DNA of 6,825 nucleotides, from the NCBI GenBank assembly GCA_023401045.1, contig JAEXEM010000192.1, forward strand, positions 1 through 6,825, written 5' to 3'. Below the pieces are notes generated by a model. The model saw only the letters and a list, made by a program, of their open reading frames with translations, was not told the DNA's origin and did no database searches. The translations under genes were made by a program, and so were the position numbers. This DNA is from Actinomycetes bacterium. GTDB taxonomy: Bacteria; Actinomycetota; Actinomycetes; Actinomycetales; Cellulomonadaceae. Of this stretch, positions 1 to 4,677 are shown in pieces (position 1 is the stretch's first letter; the number at the start of each line of letters is the position of its first letter).

Positions 1-336
1 GCGTACCTCCTGCTCGCCACGGTCGCGCGGGCGCCGGGGGCGCGGGCGAGCGACCTCGCCGAGACCCTCGGCGTCGGCCGCGGCACGATGTCGCGCCAGC
101 TCGCGCGCCTCGAGCACCTCGGGCTCGTCGTGCGCACGCCGGACCCGCACGACTCCCGGAACCACCCGCTCAGCCTCACCGACACCGGGCGGGAGCGCTT
201 CGCGCGCGCCCAGGAGGGCCGGCGCGACTACCTGCGCGAGGCGCTCGACGGGTGGGACGCGTCCGAGCTCGACCTGCTCGCCGAGCTGCTCGGCCGGCTC
301 AACGCCGACCTCGTGCCGCAGCCCCGGGAGCCCTGA
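1..336 (+). CDS. MarR-family transcriptional repressor, 5' end outside window
   Basis: The reading frame is open from base 1 to the TGA at 334-336, giving the last 111 residues of a winged-helix regulator. The visible part begins near a helix before the helix-turn-helix (SDLAETLGVGRGTMSRQLARLE, about residues 17-38). It continues through the beta-wing, where the MarR-type D-x-x-D-S-R pattern (PDPHDSRNHPLSLTDTGRE) is clear, and ends in the C-terminal dimerisation helix. MarR proteins are usually 140-160 residues, so some 35-50 N-terminal residues lie upstream. An internal ATG at 88 falls inside the DNA-binding helix and is not the real start. The gene faces the DHA2 efflux pump at 391-2010 across 54 bp. 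MarR regulators next to MFS pumps commonly repress them and release DNA on binding small phenolic or drug-like ligands. Here the two palindromes at 2100-2142 are the likely target. The family is certain; the ligand is unknown. Confidence 0.93.
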   Translation, partial: AYLLLATVARAPGARASDLAETLGVGRGTMSRQLARLEHLGLVVRTPDPHDSRNHPLSLTDTGRERFARAQEGRRDYLREALDGWDASELDLLAELLGRLNADLVPQPREP

Positions 337-363
337 CCCGGGAGCTCGACCCGGGAGCCCCGA
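323..363 (+). repeat. Three tandem 13-14-bp CCCGGGAGC units at the end of marR
   Basis: CCCGGGAGC occurs at 323-331, 337-345 and 350-358, so the periods are 14 and 13 bp, with tails CCTGA, TCGA and CCCGA. The first unit encodes the last residues (PREP) and the stop codon of the MarR gene. A degenerate fourth unit (CCCGCGGGC) follows at 364. The array looks like a small local duplication. Each copy can in principle pair with the single complementary arm at 374-384. Confidence 0.7.
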
Positions 364-384
364 CCCGCGGGCCGGGCTCCCGGG
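350..384. terminator. Bidirectional hairpin terminator between marR and the MFS pump
   Basis: CCCGGGAGCCC (350-360) and GGGCTCCCGGG (374-384) are perfect reverse complements of 11 bp, separated by 13 nt. The hairpin lies between two converging genes, 14 nt after the marR stop and 7 nt before the pump stop. It can therefore serve both transcripts. There is no T-tract on either side, which is common for terminators of high-GC actinobacteria. The position and stem strength support the call; efficiency is not predictable. Confidence 0.7.
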
Positions 385-390
385 GGCGCG

Positions 391-2010
391 TCACGCCGGG
401 ACGGACGCCGCGGCCTCGGCGTCGGCGCGCTGCTCGATGCCGGACCGGCGGCCGAGCGGGACCTCGCGCAGCAGGAGGACGGCGACGAGCGAGAGCATCG
501 CCACGGGTGCACCGACGAGGAAGAGGTCGGCGACGCCGGCGCCGAACGCGTGCTCGACGACGTGCCGGAGCGGGCCGGGCAGCGTGGCCGGGCTCGTCAG
601 CCCGCCCTCGGACCCGGCGAGGGCGGCCGGGTCGAGCCCGATGCTGCGGGCGCCCGCGACGAGGTGGTCGGTGATGCGGTGGGACAGCACGACTCCGAGC
701 ACGGACACGCCCACGGCACCGCCGAGGGTCCGGAAGAACGCGATCGTCGCGGTGCCGGCGCCCATGTCGGTGATCGGCAGCGTGTTCTGCGCCGCGAGCA
801 CGAGGTTCTGCATGAGCATGCCGACGCCGCTGCCGGTGACGAGCAGGTAGGCGCAGACGAGCGCGATGGGCGTCGTCTCGTCGATCGTCCCCATGAGCGC
901 GAGCCCGGCGACGAGGCCGACGGCCCCCGCGACCATGACCCGCTTGTAGCGGCCGGTGCGGGTGATGAGGGCGCCCGAGGCGGTCGAGGCGAGGAAGGTG
1001 CCGGCGACCATGGGGACGGTGAGCAGCCCCGACTGCGTGGGCGTCATGCCGCGTGCGAGCTGCGCGTACTGGCTGAGGAAGACCTGCGTGCCGAACAGCG
1101 CGATGCCGACAGCGACGGACGCGGCGACGGTGAGGACGACGGTCCGGTCGCGGAACAGCCGCAGCGGGATGATCGGCTCGGACGCGCGCTGCTCGACGAG
1201 CACGAAGCCGACGAGCCCGAGGAGGGCGGTGCCGACCATGACGGCGGTCTGCCACGAGCCCCACGCGAACTGCGTGCCGGCGAACGTCACCCAGAGCAGG
1301 AGCGTCGTCACCGCGGCGGTGAGCAGCAGCGTGCCGGCCCAGTCGATGCGCACGCGACGCCGCGCGGCCTTCGGCAGGTGGAGGGTGCGCTGCAGCACGA
1401 CGATCGCCGCGACCGCGAACGGCAGCCCGACGACGAAGTTCCACCGCCAGCCGGCGGCGTCGGTGATGAACCCGCCGAGCAGCGGCCCGCCGACCATGCC
1501 GAGGGACATGACACCGCCCATGAGCCCGGCGTACCGGCCGCGCTCGCGGGGGCTGATGATGTCGGCGATGAGGACGGTGCCGAGTGCCGTGAGACCGCCC
1601 GCGCCGATGCCCTGCAGCGCGCGCATGGCGATGAGCACCTCGCTCGACTGCGCGAGACCGGCGAGCGCCGAGGACGCGACGGACACGACGAGCGCGAGCT
1701 GGATGAGGAGCTTGCGGTCGACGAGGTCGGCGAGCTTGCCCCACACCGGGGTGGAGACCGTCGTCGTCAGCAGCGTCGCGGTGACGACCCAGGTGTAGGC
1801 GGACTGCCCGCCGCCGAGGTCGGCGACGATGCGGGGGAGCGAGGAGGAGACGACGCTCGTCGCGAGGATCGAGACGAACATCCCCAGGAGGATCCCGGAG
1901 AGCGACTCGAGCACCTGGCGGTGCGTCATCGTCGCGACTGCGGGTGCGGCGGGGGCCGGGACCTCCACCGGGGGTGCGGCGGGCGTGGCGGGCAGGGGTG
2001 AGGTGCTCAA
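391..2010 (-). CDS. DHA2 (EmrB/QacA-type) MFS multidrug efflux transporter
   Basis: The 539-residue length and hydrophobic profile fit the 14-helix DHA2 drug:H+ antiporters of the cytoplasmic membrane. After a Pro/Ala-rich cytoplasmic N-terminus of about 30 residues come helix 1, then motif A in the loop after helix 2 (GKLADLVDRK, 91-100). Next are the helix-4 arginine motif (R130 with LQGIGAGG) and the antiporter motif C with GMVGGPLLGG at 171-180. The helix-1 sequence LATSVVSSSLPRI lacks the acidic residue of the QacA-type L-D-x-T-x-V-N-x-A-L-P motif. The first in-frame initiator is TTG at 2010, with a weak GGAAG 14 nt upstream. GTG at 1968 and ATG at 1929 are alternatives but have no visible ribosome-binding site. 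The stop is TGA at 391-393. The gene is tail-to-tail with marR and is preceded by two palindromic operators, so drug-inducible repression by that MarR is likely. The substrate cannot be read from sequence. Confidence 0.93.
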   Translation of the reverse strand: MSTSPLPATPAAPPVEVPAPAAPAVATMTHRQVLESLSGILLGMFVSILATSVVSSSLPRIVADLGGGQSAYTWVVTATLLTTTVSTPVWGKLADLVDRKLLIQLALVVSVASSALAGLAQSSEVLIAMRALQGIGAGGLTALGTVLIADIISPRERGRYAGLMGGVMSLGMVGGPLLGGFITDAAGWRWNFVVGLPFAVAAIVVLQRTLHLPKAARRRVRIDWAGTLLLTAAVTTLLLWVTFAGTQFAWGSWQTAVMVGTALLGLVGFVLVEQRASEPIIPLRLFRDRTVVLTVAASVAVGIALFGTQVFLSQYAQLARGMTPTQSGLLTVPMVAGTFLASTASGALITRTGRYKRVMVAGAVGLVAGLALMGTIDETTPIALVCAYLLVTGSGVGMLMQNLVLAAQNTLPITDMGAGTATIAFFRTLGGAVGVSVLGVVLSHRITDHLVAGARSIGLDPAALAGSEGGLTSPATLPGPLRHVVEHAFGAGVADLFLVGAPVAMLSLVAVLLLREVPLGRRSGIEQRADAEAAASVPA

Positions 2011-2046
2011 GCGGGTGGGGCTCGCTTCCGTGACGCGGAGGTGGGG

Positions 2047-2087
2047 CGACCGGCGCCGTCGGCGGTCGGGAGCGGGCGGCGGCCCGC
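2047..2087 (-). other. Two small hairpins in the leader of the MFS pump mRNA
   Basis: The predicted 5' leader of the pump transcript (about 2106 down to 2011) contains GCGGGC-GGCG-GCCCGC (2072-2087) and CGACCG/CGGTCG (2047-2052 with 2063-2068). These are 6-bp stems in very GC-rich DNA and may be incidental. No leader peptide or riboswitch family was recognised. Confidence 0.25.
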
Positions 2088-2099
2088 GACGGGAGAAAG

Positions 2100-2114
2100 G
2101 TTGCTCGGGGCAAC
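2100..2114. promoter_or_regulatory. Proximal MarR-type operator of the MFS pump
   Basis: GTTGC-TCGGG-GCAAC is a perfect 5-bp-arm palindrome with a 5-nt centre. It overlaps the last bases of the candidate -10 box and the expected transcription start of the pump gene. A repressor bound here would block initiation. TTGC-N5-GCAA symmetry fits the short palindromes bound by MarR dimers. The assignment to the MarR at 1-336 is inferred from proximity. Confidence 0.65.
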
Positions 2115-2141
2115 GTTATTCCCGTTCGTTACCCGAGGCAA
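2113..2141 (-). promoter_or_regulatory. Sigma-70-type promoter of the MFS pump gene
   Basis: Reading the minus strand, TTGCCT (2141-2136) and TAACGT (2118-2113) are separated by exactly 17 nt. TTGCCT matches 4 of 6 positions of TTGACA. TAACGT keeps the T, A and final T of TATAAT. Transcription would begin near 2106, giving a leader of about 95 nt before the TTG start. The -35 lies inside the distal palindrome and the -10 touches the proximal one, which supports a repressor-controlled promoter. Confidence 0.55.
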
Positions 2142-2142
2142 C
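2128..2142. promoter_or_regulatory. Distal MarR-type operator of the MFS pump
   Basis: GTTAC-CCGAG-GCAAC is a near-perfect palindrome. On the minus strand it reads GTTGC-CTCGG-GTAAC, a variant of the proximal site at 2100-2114. The two centres (2107 and 2135) are 28 bp apart. The site contains the candidate -35 element. Two similar palindromes around one promoter suggest that two repressor dimers bind. Confidence 0.6.
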
Positions 2143-2163
2143 AGTTCTCGCCCGTGCCCGTCG

Positions 2164-3630
2164 TCACGCGGTCTGCTGGCGCCGCGGCCGGCGGTCGACC
2201 TTGAGGCCCTCCATGTCCTCGAGCTGCACGCCCTTCGTCTCGGGCACCTTGGCGAGCACGAAGAAGAACGAGATGAGCGCGAACGCCGCGTACATGAAGT
2301 AGGGGATCGACGCGCCGAAGCGGTCGAGCAGCTCCGGGAACGAGACCGTGATGAGGAAGTTGGCGATCCACTGCGCCGCGGCCGCGACCCCGAGGGCCGC
2401 CGCGCGGATGCGGTTGGGGAACATCTCGCCGAGCAGCACCCACACGAGCGGGCCCCACGTCGCACCGAAGAACACGACGAAGAGGTTGGCGGCGACGAGC
2501 GCGATGACGCCCCACGGGCCCTCGAGGCTGAGGGAGTCGCCCGAGCCGGTCGAGTTGAGGAACGCGATCGCCATGACGCCCAGCGAGAGCGTCATGCCGG
2601 CCGAGCCGATGAGGAGCAGCGGGCGCCGCCCGACCTTGTCGATGAGGGCGATGGCGATGAACGTGACGACGACGTTCGTCACGGACGTGATCGTCGAGAT
2701 GGTGAACGACTGGCTCTCCGCGAAGCCGACGGCCTGCCACAGCGTCGTCGAGTAGTAGAAGATGACGTTGATCCCGACGAACTGCTGGAAGACCGACAGC
2801 AGGATGCCGACCCACACGACCGGCAGCAGCCCGAGCGTCGGCCCGCGCAGGCTCGACTGCTGCGCGAGCGCCGCGTCGGAGCGGATCGTCTGCTCGATCT
2901 GCGCGACCCGCTCCTCGGGGCTCTCGTCGGGCGGCAGGACGTCGGCGAGCACCGCCCGTGCCCTGTCGGCGTGGCCCTGGGCGACGAGGAACCGCGGGGA
3001 CTCGGGGATGCGCAGCGCGAGGATGCCGTAGACCGCGGCCGGCACGACGCACACGAGGAACATCCACCGCCACGCCTCGAGCCCGAACCACAGCTCGTTC
3101 GCGGCCCCGTCCGCCGACGTCGCGAGGATCTGGTCGGACAGCAGCGCCGCGAAGATGCCGAGGGTGATGGCGAGCTGCTGCAGCGAGCCGAGGCGTCCGC
3201 GCATCGCCGCCGGCGCGATCTCGGCGATGTACGCCGGGGCGATGACCGAGGCGATGCCGATCCCGACACCCGCCATCGCGCGCCACAGCGCGAGGTCCCA
3301 GGCCGCGAAGGCGAACGCCGAGAGCACCGAGGACACGAAGAACAGCACCGCGCCGAGCACCATGACCTTCGTGCGGCCCCAGCGGTCCGACAACCGGCCG
3401 CCGAGCCACGCACCCAGCGCCGACCCGAGCAGCGCGATCGCCACGACGAAGCCCGTGACGACGCCCGACAGGTCGAACTGCCCCTGCACCGCGTCGACCG
3501 CACCGTTGATGACCGAGCTGTCGAAGCCGAAGAGGAACCCTCCGACCGCCGCCGCGACCGCCAGGCCGATGGCCTTGCCGCGGTGGGACGAGCGCGTCGC
3601 GTCACCGCCGTGCATCGATGCGTCCGCCAT
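2164..3630 (-). CDS. MFS sugar porter (XylE/GLUT-like sugar:H+ symporter)
   Basis: The 488-residue protein has all sugar-porter signatures: GFLFGFD at 31-37, GGRLSDRWGR (77-86), R117 in helix 4, PESPRFL (209-215), QQFVGIN (282-288), DKVGRR (331-336), W397 in WVLLGEMFP and PETKG (463-467). By alignment to E. coli XylE from memory, the sugar-contact residues are present as Q152, Q282, Q283, N288, W397 and Q420. The proton-coupling pair Asp/Arg is present as D37 and R117, which points to proton symport, not facilitated diffusion. Length and 12-helix pattern are normal. ATG at 3630 is chosen because GGAGG ends 8 nt upstream; GTG at 3639 is a close alternative. The gene is divergent from the protein at 3772. 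It lies 153 bp upstream of the efflux pump on the same strand, with no clear terminator between them. The substrate is probably a pentose or hexose; inositol cannot be excluded. Confidence 0.93.
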   Translation of the reverse strand: MADASMHGGDATRSSHRGKAIGLAVAAAVGGFLFGFDSSVINGAVDAVQGQFDLSGVVTGFVVAIALLGSALGAWLGGRLSDRWGRTKVMVLGAVLFFVSSVLSAFAFAAWDLALWRAMAGVGIGIASVIAPAYIAEIAPAAMRGRLGSLQQLAITLGIFAALLSDQILATSADGAANELWFGLEAWRWMFLVCVVPAAVYGILALRIPESPRFLVAQGHADRARAVLADVLPPDESPEERVAQIEQTIRSDAALAQQSSLRGPTLGLLPVVWVGILLSVFQQFVGINVIFYYSTTLWQAVGFAESQSFTISTITSVTNVVVTFIAIALIDKVGRRPLLLIGSAGMTLSLGVMAIAFLNSTGSGDSLSLEGPWGVIALVAANLFVVFFGATWGPLVWVLLGEMFPNRIRAAALGVAAAAQWIANFLITVSFPELLDRFGASIPYFMYAAFALISFFFVLAKVPETKGVQLEDMEGLKVDRRPRRQQTA

Positions 3631-3660
3631 GGCGGCCACCTCCGTGAGCAGCACACCCGG

Positions 3661-3731
3661 GCACCTCCCGGTGTCCCACCACTCTCGCCCCCGCCCCCGC
3701 GCGCCGCACGTGGAACAGGCCCGGGAGGTGC
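3661..3731. repeat. 11-bp inverted repeat in the divergent intergenic region
   Basis: GCACCTCCCGG (3661-3671) and CCGGGAGGTGC (3721-3731) are perfect reverse complements separated by 49 nt. They lie in the 141-bp region (3631-3771) between the divergent sugar porter and the uncharacterised gene. Read outward, each arm contains GGGAGGTG, a Shine-Dalgarno-like string, on the strand of the gene it faces. The repeat could be a pair of half-sites, a pair of alternative ribosome-binding sites, or chance in GC-rich DNA. I found no convincing -35/-10 pair in this region in either direction. Confidence 0.4.
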
Positions 3732-3771
3732 GCAGGTGGTCATCGTCCGGCCGACGAGGGATCATGCCGCG

Positions 3772-4431
3772 ATGAGCACCTCGGGCCCCGGCAGCAGCGG
3801 ACCGGGCGGACGGCGGCACCACCGTCCGCTCGTCGTCGACCCGGCGACCGCCGAGGAGCTCGGCGGCGCCCATGACCCCGTGCTGCGCGACGAGGTCGCC
3901 CACGCCACCGCCGGGGCCCTCGTCCGTCACGGTCGTGCGACGCAGGACCCCGAGGTGCTCGCCCGGCTCGTCGCGCTCGTCGAGACCGAGGGGCTCGACG
4001 TCGTCGCCGCGATGTGGGCCGACAGCCAGCCGGACACCCTCCCGGGCGCGCTCTGGCGGCTCTACGTGCTGCGCGAGTGGGTGCGGCGCGACCCGACGAC
4101 GGTCGCCGACCGGTACCGCCAGGGGGTGGCCGCCGCCCCCGTGCACGACGTCGTCGCGGGCGTCGTCGGCGCGCCCGGCCCCGAGGACGTGCGGGCCGTC
4201 GCCGACGCCGTCCTCTCCGGGGTCTACACCGGGGACCTCGCCGTCGCGCTCGAGCGTGCGGCGGCGTTCTGCCAGGTCCTGGCCACGGGGGCGGCGTTCG
4301 ACGCCGACCACGTCGAGCACGTCGACCACGACGCCGCGGTGCGCCAGACCCGTGGTGCGGCCTCTCTCGTGCGGACCGCCGAGGAGCTCGTGCGCGCGGC
4401 ACAGCTCTGGCGGGTCGACCGGCTCGACTGA
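3772..4431 (+). CDS. Uncharacterised 219-residue soluble protein
   Basis: I do not recognise a functional family. The protein has a Gly/Ser/Pro-rich start, then a mostly alpha-helical acidic body with no signal peptide or membrane helix, so it is probably cytoplasmic. Visible landmarks are RHHRPLVVDPATAEELGG (from about residue 22), ADSQPDTLPGALWRLYVLREW starting near residue 83, GDLAVALERAAAFCQVLATGAAF near residues 155-177, and an H-x-x-H-x-x-H run at His180, His183 and His186. The C-terminus is TAEELVRAAQLWRVDRLD. I have an impression that similar actinobacterial proteins exist with uninformative or misleading labels, but this is unverified. ATG at 3772 is preferred because codon use becomes typical there. 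GTG at 3736 has a better-placed GGGAGG 7 nt upstream, but adds atypical codons such as AGG, GAT and CAT. It precedes the phosphate operon on the same strand, separated by 246 bp and a hairpin. Confidence 0.8.
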   Translation: MSTSGPGSSGPGGRRHHRPLVVDPATAEELGGAHDPVLRDEVAHATAGALVRHGRATQDPEVLARLVALVETEGLDVVAAMWADSQPDTLPGALWRLYVLREWVRRDPTTVADRYRQGVAAAPVHDVVAGVVGAPGPEDVRAVADAVLSGVYTGDLAVALERAAAFCQVLATGAAFDADHVEHVDHDAAVRQTRGAASLVRTAEELVRAAQLWRVDRLD

Positions 4432-4452
4432 CCTGGACCGACGTCCGACCGG

Positions 4453-4480
4453 TGGACGCGCGGGTGTCCGCGCGTAGACT
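4453..4480 (+). promoter_or_regulatory. Candidate distal promoter of the phosphate operon
   Basis: TGGACG (4453-4458) and TAGACT (4475-4480) are 16 nt apart and match 4 of 6 positions each of the sigma-70 consensus. Transcription would start near 4487, where the predicted folded RNA begins, leaving a leader of roughly 190 nt before the GTG at 4678. The spacer is occupied by a perfect palindrome (4456-4475), so this promoter may be repressible. Alternatively, that palindrome may terminate the upstream gene. Confidence 0.5.
4456..4475. terminator. 8-bp hairpin: terminator of the upstream gene or operator in the promoter spacer
   Basis: ACGCGCGG-GTGT-CCGCGCGT is a perfect 8-bp stem with a 4-nt loop, starting 24 nt after the stop of the gene at 3772-4431. 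The position fits an intrinsic terminator lacking a T-tract. It also fills exactly the gap between the -35 and -10 of the candidate promoter at 4453-4480, where an operator could sit. The sequence alone does not decide between these roles. Confidence 0.5.
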
Positions 4481-4484
4481 GACC

Positions 4485-4575
4485 GGGCGACGCCGGGTCG
4501 CGGTAGCCCCGGGCTCCAACACCAGCCGCTCCGAGCGGCCACGCGCCGAGAGGCGCTCCCGGCCCGGCGTCGTTC
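4485..4575 (+). ncRNA. Candidate structured RNA leader with a four-way junction
   Basis: Bases 4485-4500 can pair with 4560-4575 as one uninterrupted 16-bp helix: 13 Watson-Crick and three G-U pairs, with a perfect 10-bp core at 4488-4497 and 4563-4572. The enclosed 59 nt contain three hairpins in series. They are AGCC-CCG-GGCU (4505-4515, extendable by two G-C pairs across a bulged U), GCCGCU-CCG-AGCGGC (4525-4539) and GCGCC-GAGA-GGCGC (4543-4556, with a GNRA tetraloop). The fold starts at the expected start site of the distal promoter and lies in the leader of the DUF47-pit operon. This resembles a cis-regulatory RNA, but it matches no riboswitch class I know, and GC-rich DNA forms stems easily. 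The opposite strand could fold the same way. Confidence 0.35.
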
Positions 4576-4626
4576 ACACGGACTTCGGTCCCGGCGCACC
4601 AGGGGTTCGCCGACCGTTACGCTGGT
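4572..4626 (+). promoter_or_regulatory. Pho-box-like array of five 11-nt-phased units
   Basis: Units beginning every 11 nt at 4572, 4583, 4594, 4605 and 4616 start GTTCAC, CTTCGG, GCGCAC, GTTCGC and GTTACG. The first, fourth and fifth are the best. PhoP binding sites in Streptomyces are 11-nt direct repeats with a GTTCA-type core, and RegX3 sites in mycobacteria also use GTTCAC-like repeats. The array immediately precedes or overlaps a second candidate -10 (4618-4623) of a phosphate transport operon. Phosphate-starvation control by a PhoP/RegX3-type regulator is inferred. The middle units match poorly. Confidence 0.4.
4618..4623 (+). promoter_or_regulatory. Candidate proximal -10 box of the phosphate operon
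   Basis: TACGCT keeps the T, A and final T of the -10 consensus, within CCGTTACGCTGG. No good -35 lies 16-18 nt upstream (the bases there are GCGCAC-like). That is what an activator-dependent promoter would look like if the Pho-box-like units act in its place. Transcription would start near 4630, leaving a leader of about 48 nt that excludes the folded RNA at 4485-4575. Confidence 0.35.
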
Positions 4627-4677
4627 TCCGCCCCTGCCCCCCTGGGGTGCCCCAACGTCGACGACCCGGAGCCCTCC

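Noticed and set aside
550..2001. Long plus-strand frame antisense to the MFS pump
   Set aside because: The translation is a low-complexity Asp/Glu/Arg/Gly mixture, the mirror of transporter codons. It shows no family signature.
299..2113. Long open minus-strand frame (604 codons) overlapping the MFS pump
   Set aside because: It is Arg/Pro/Ala-rich with no recognisable domain and lies out of frame with a clear 14-helix transporter. Long open shadow frames are expected at this GC content.
3707..3712. CACGTG palindrome in the divergent intergenic region
   Set aside because: A single 6-bp palindrome in GC-rich DNA with no second copy or family context is not informative.
3712..3716. GGAAC as an ECF-sigma -35 element upstream of the gene at 3772
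   Set aside because: The nearest CGTC-type -10 is 27 nt away, too far for an ECF promoter, and no alternative fits.
2041..3771. Upstream extension of the frame of the 3772-4431 gene back to 2041
   Set aside because: The extension is charged, low-complexity sequence antisense to the sugar porter. Protein-like sequence begins only near 3772.
4543..4556. GCGCC-GAGA-GGCGC as a PyrR-binding loop
   Set aside because: It resembles the CC-x-G-x-GAGG loop superficially but is one base short, and the downstream genes have no link to pyrimidines.
4485..4575. Reading the folded region as a tRNA or the small SRP RNA
   Set aside because: There is no 7-bp acceptor stem with a T-loop (GTTCRA) in register, and no GGAAGGAAGCAGCC-type SRP loop. 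The closing helix is 16 bp.
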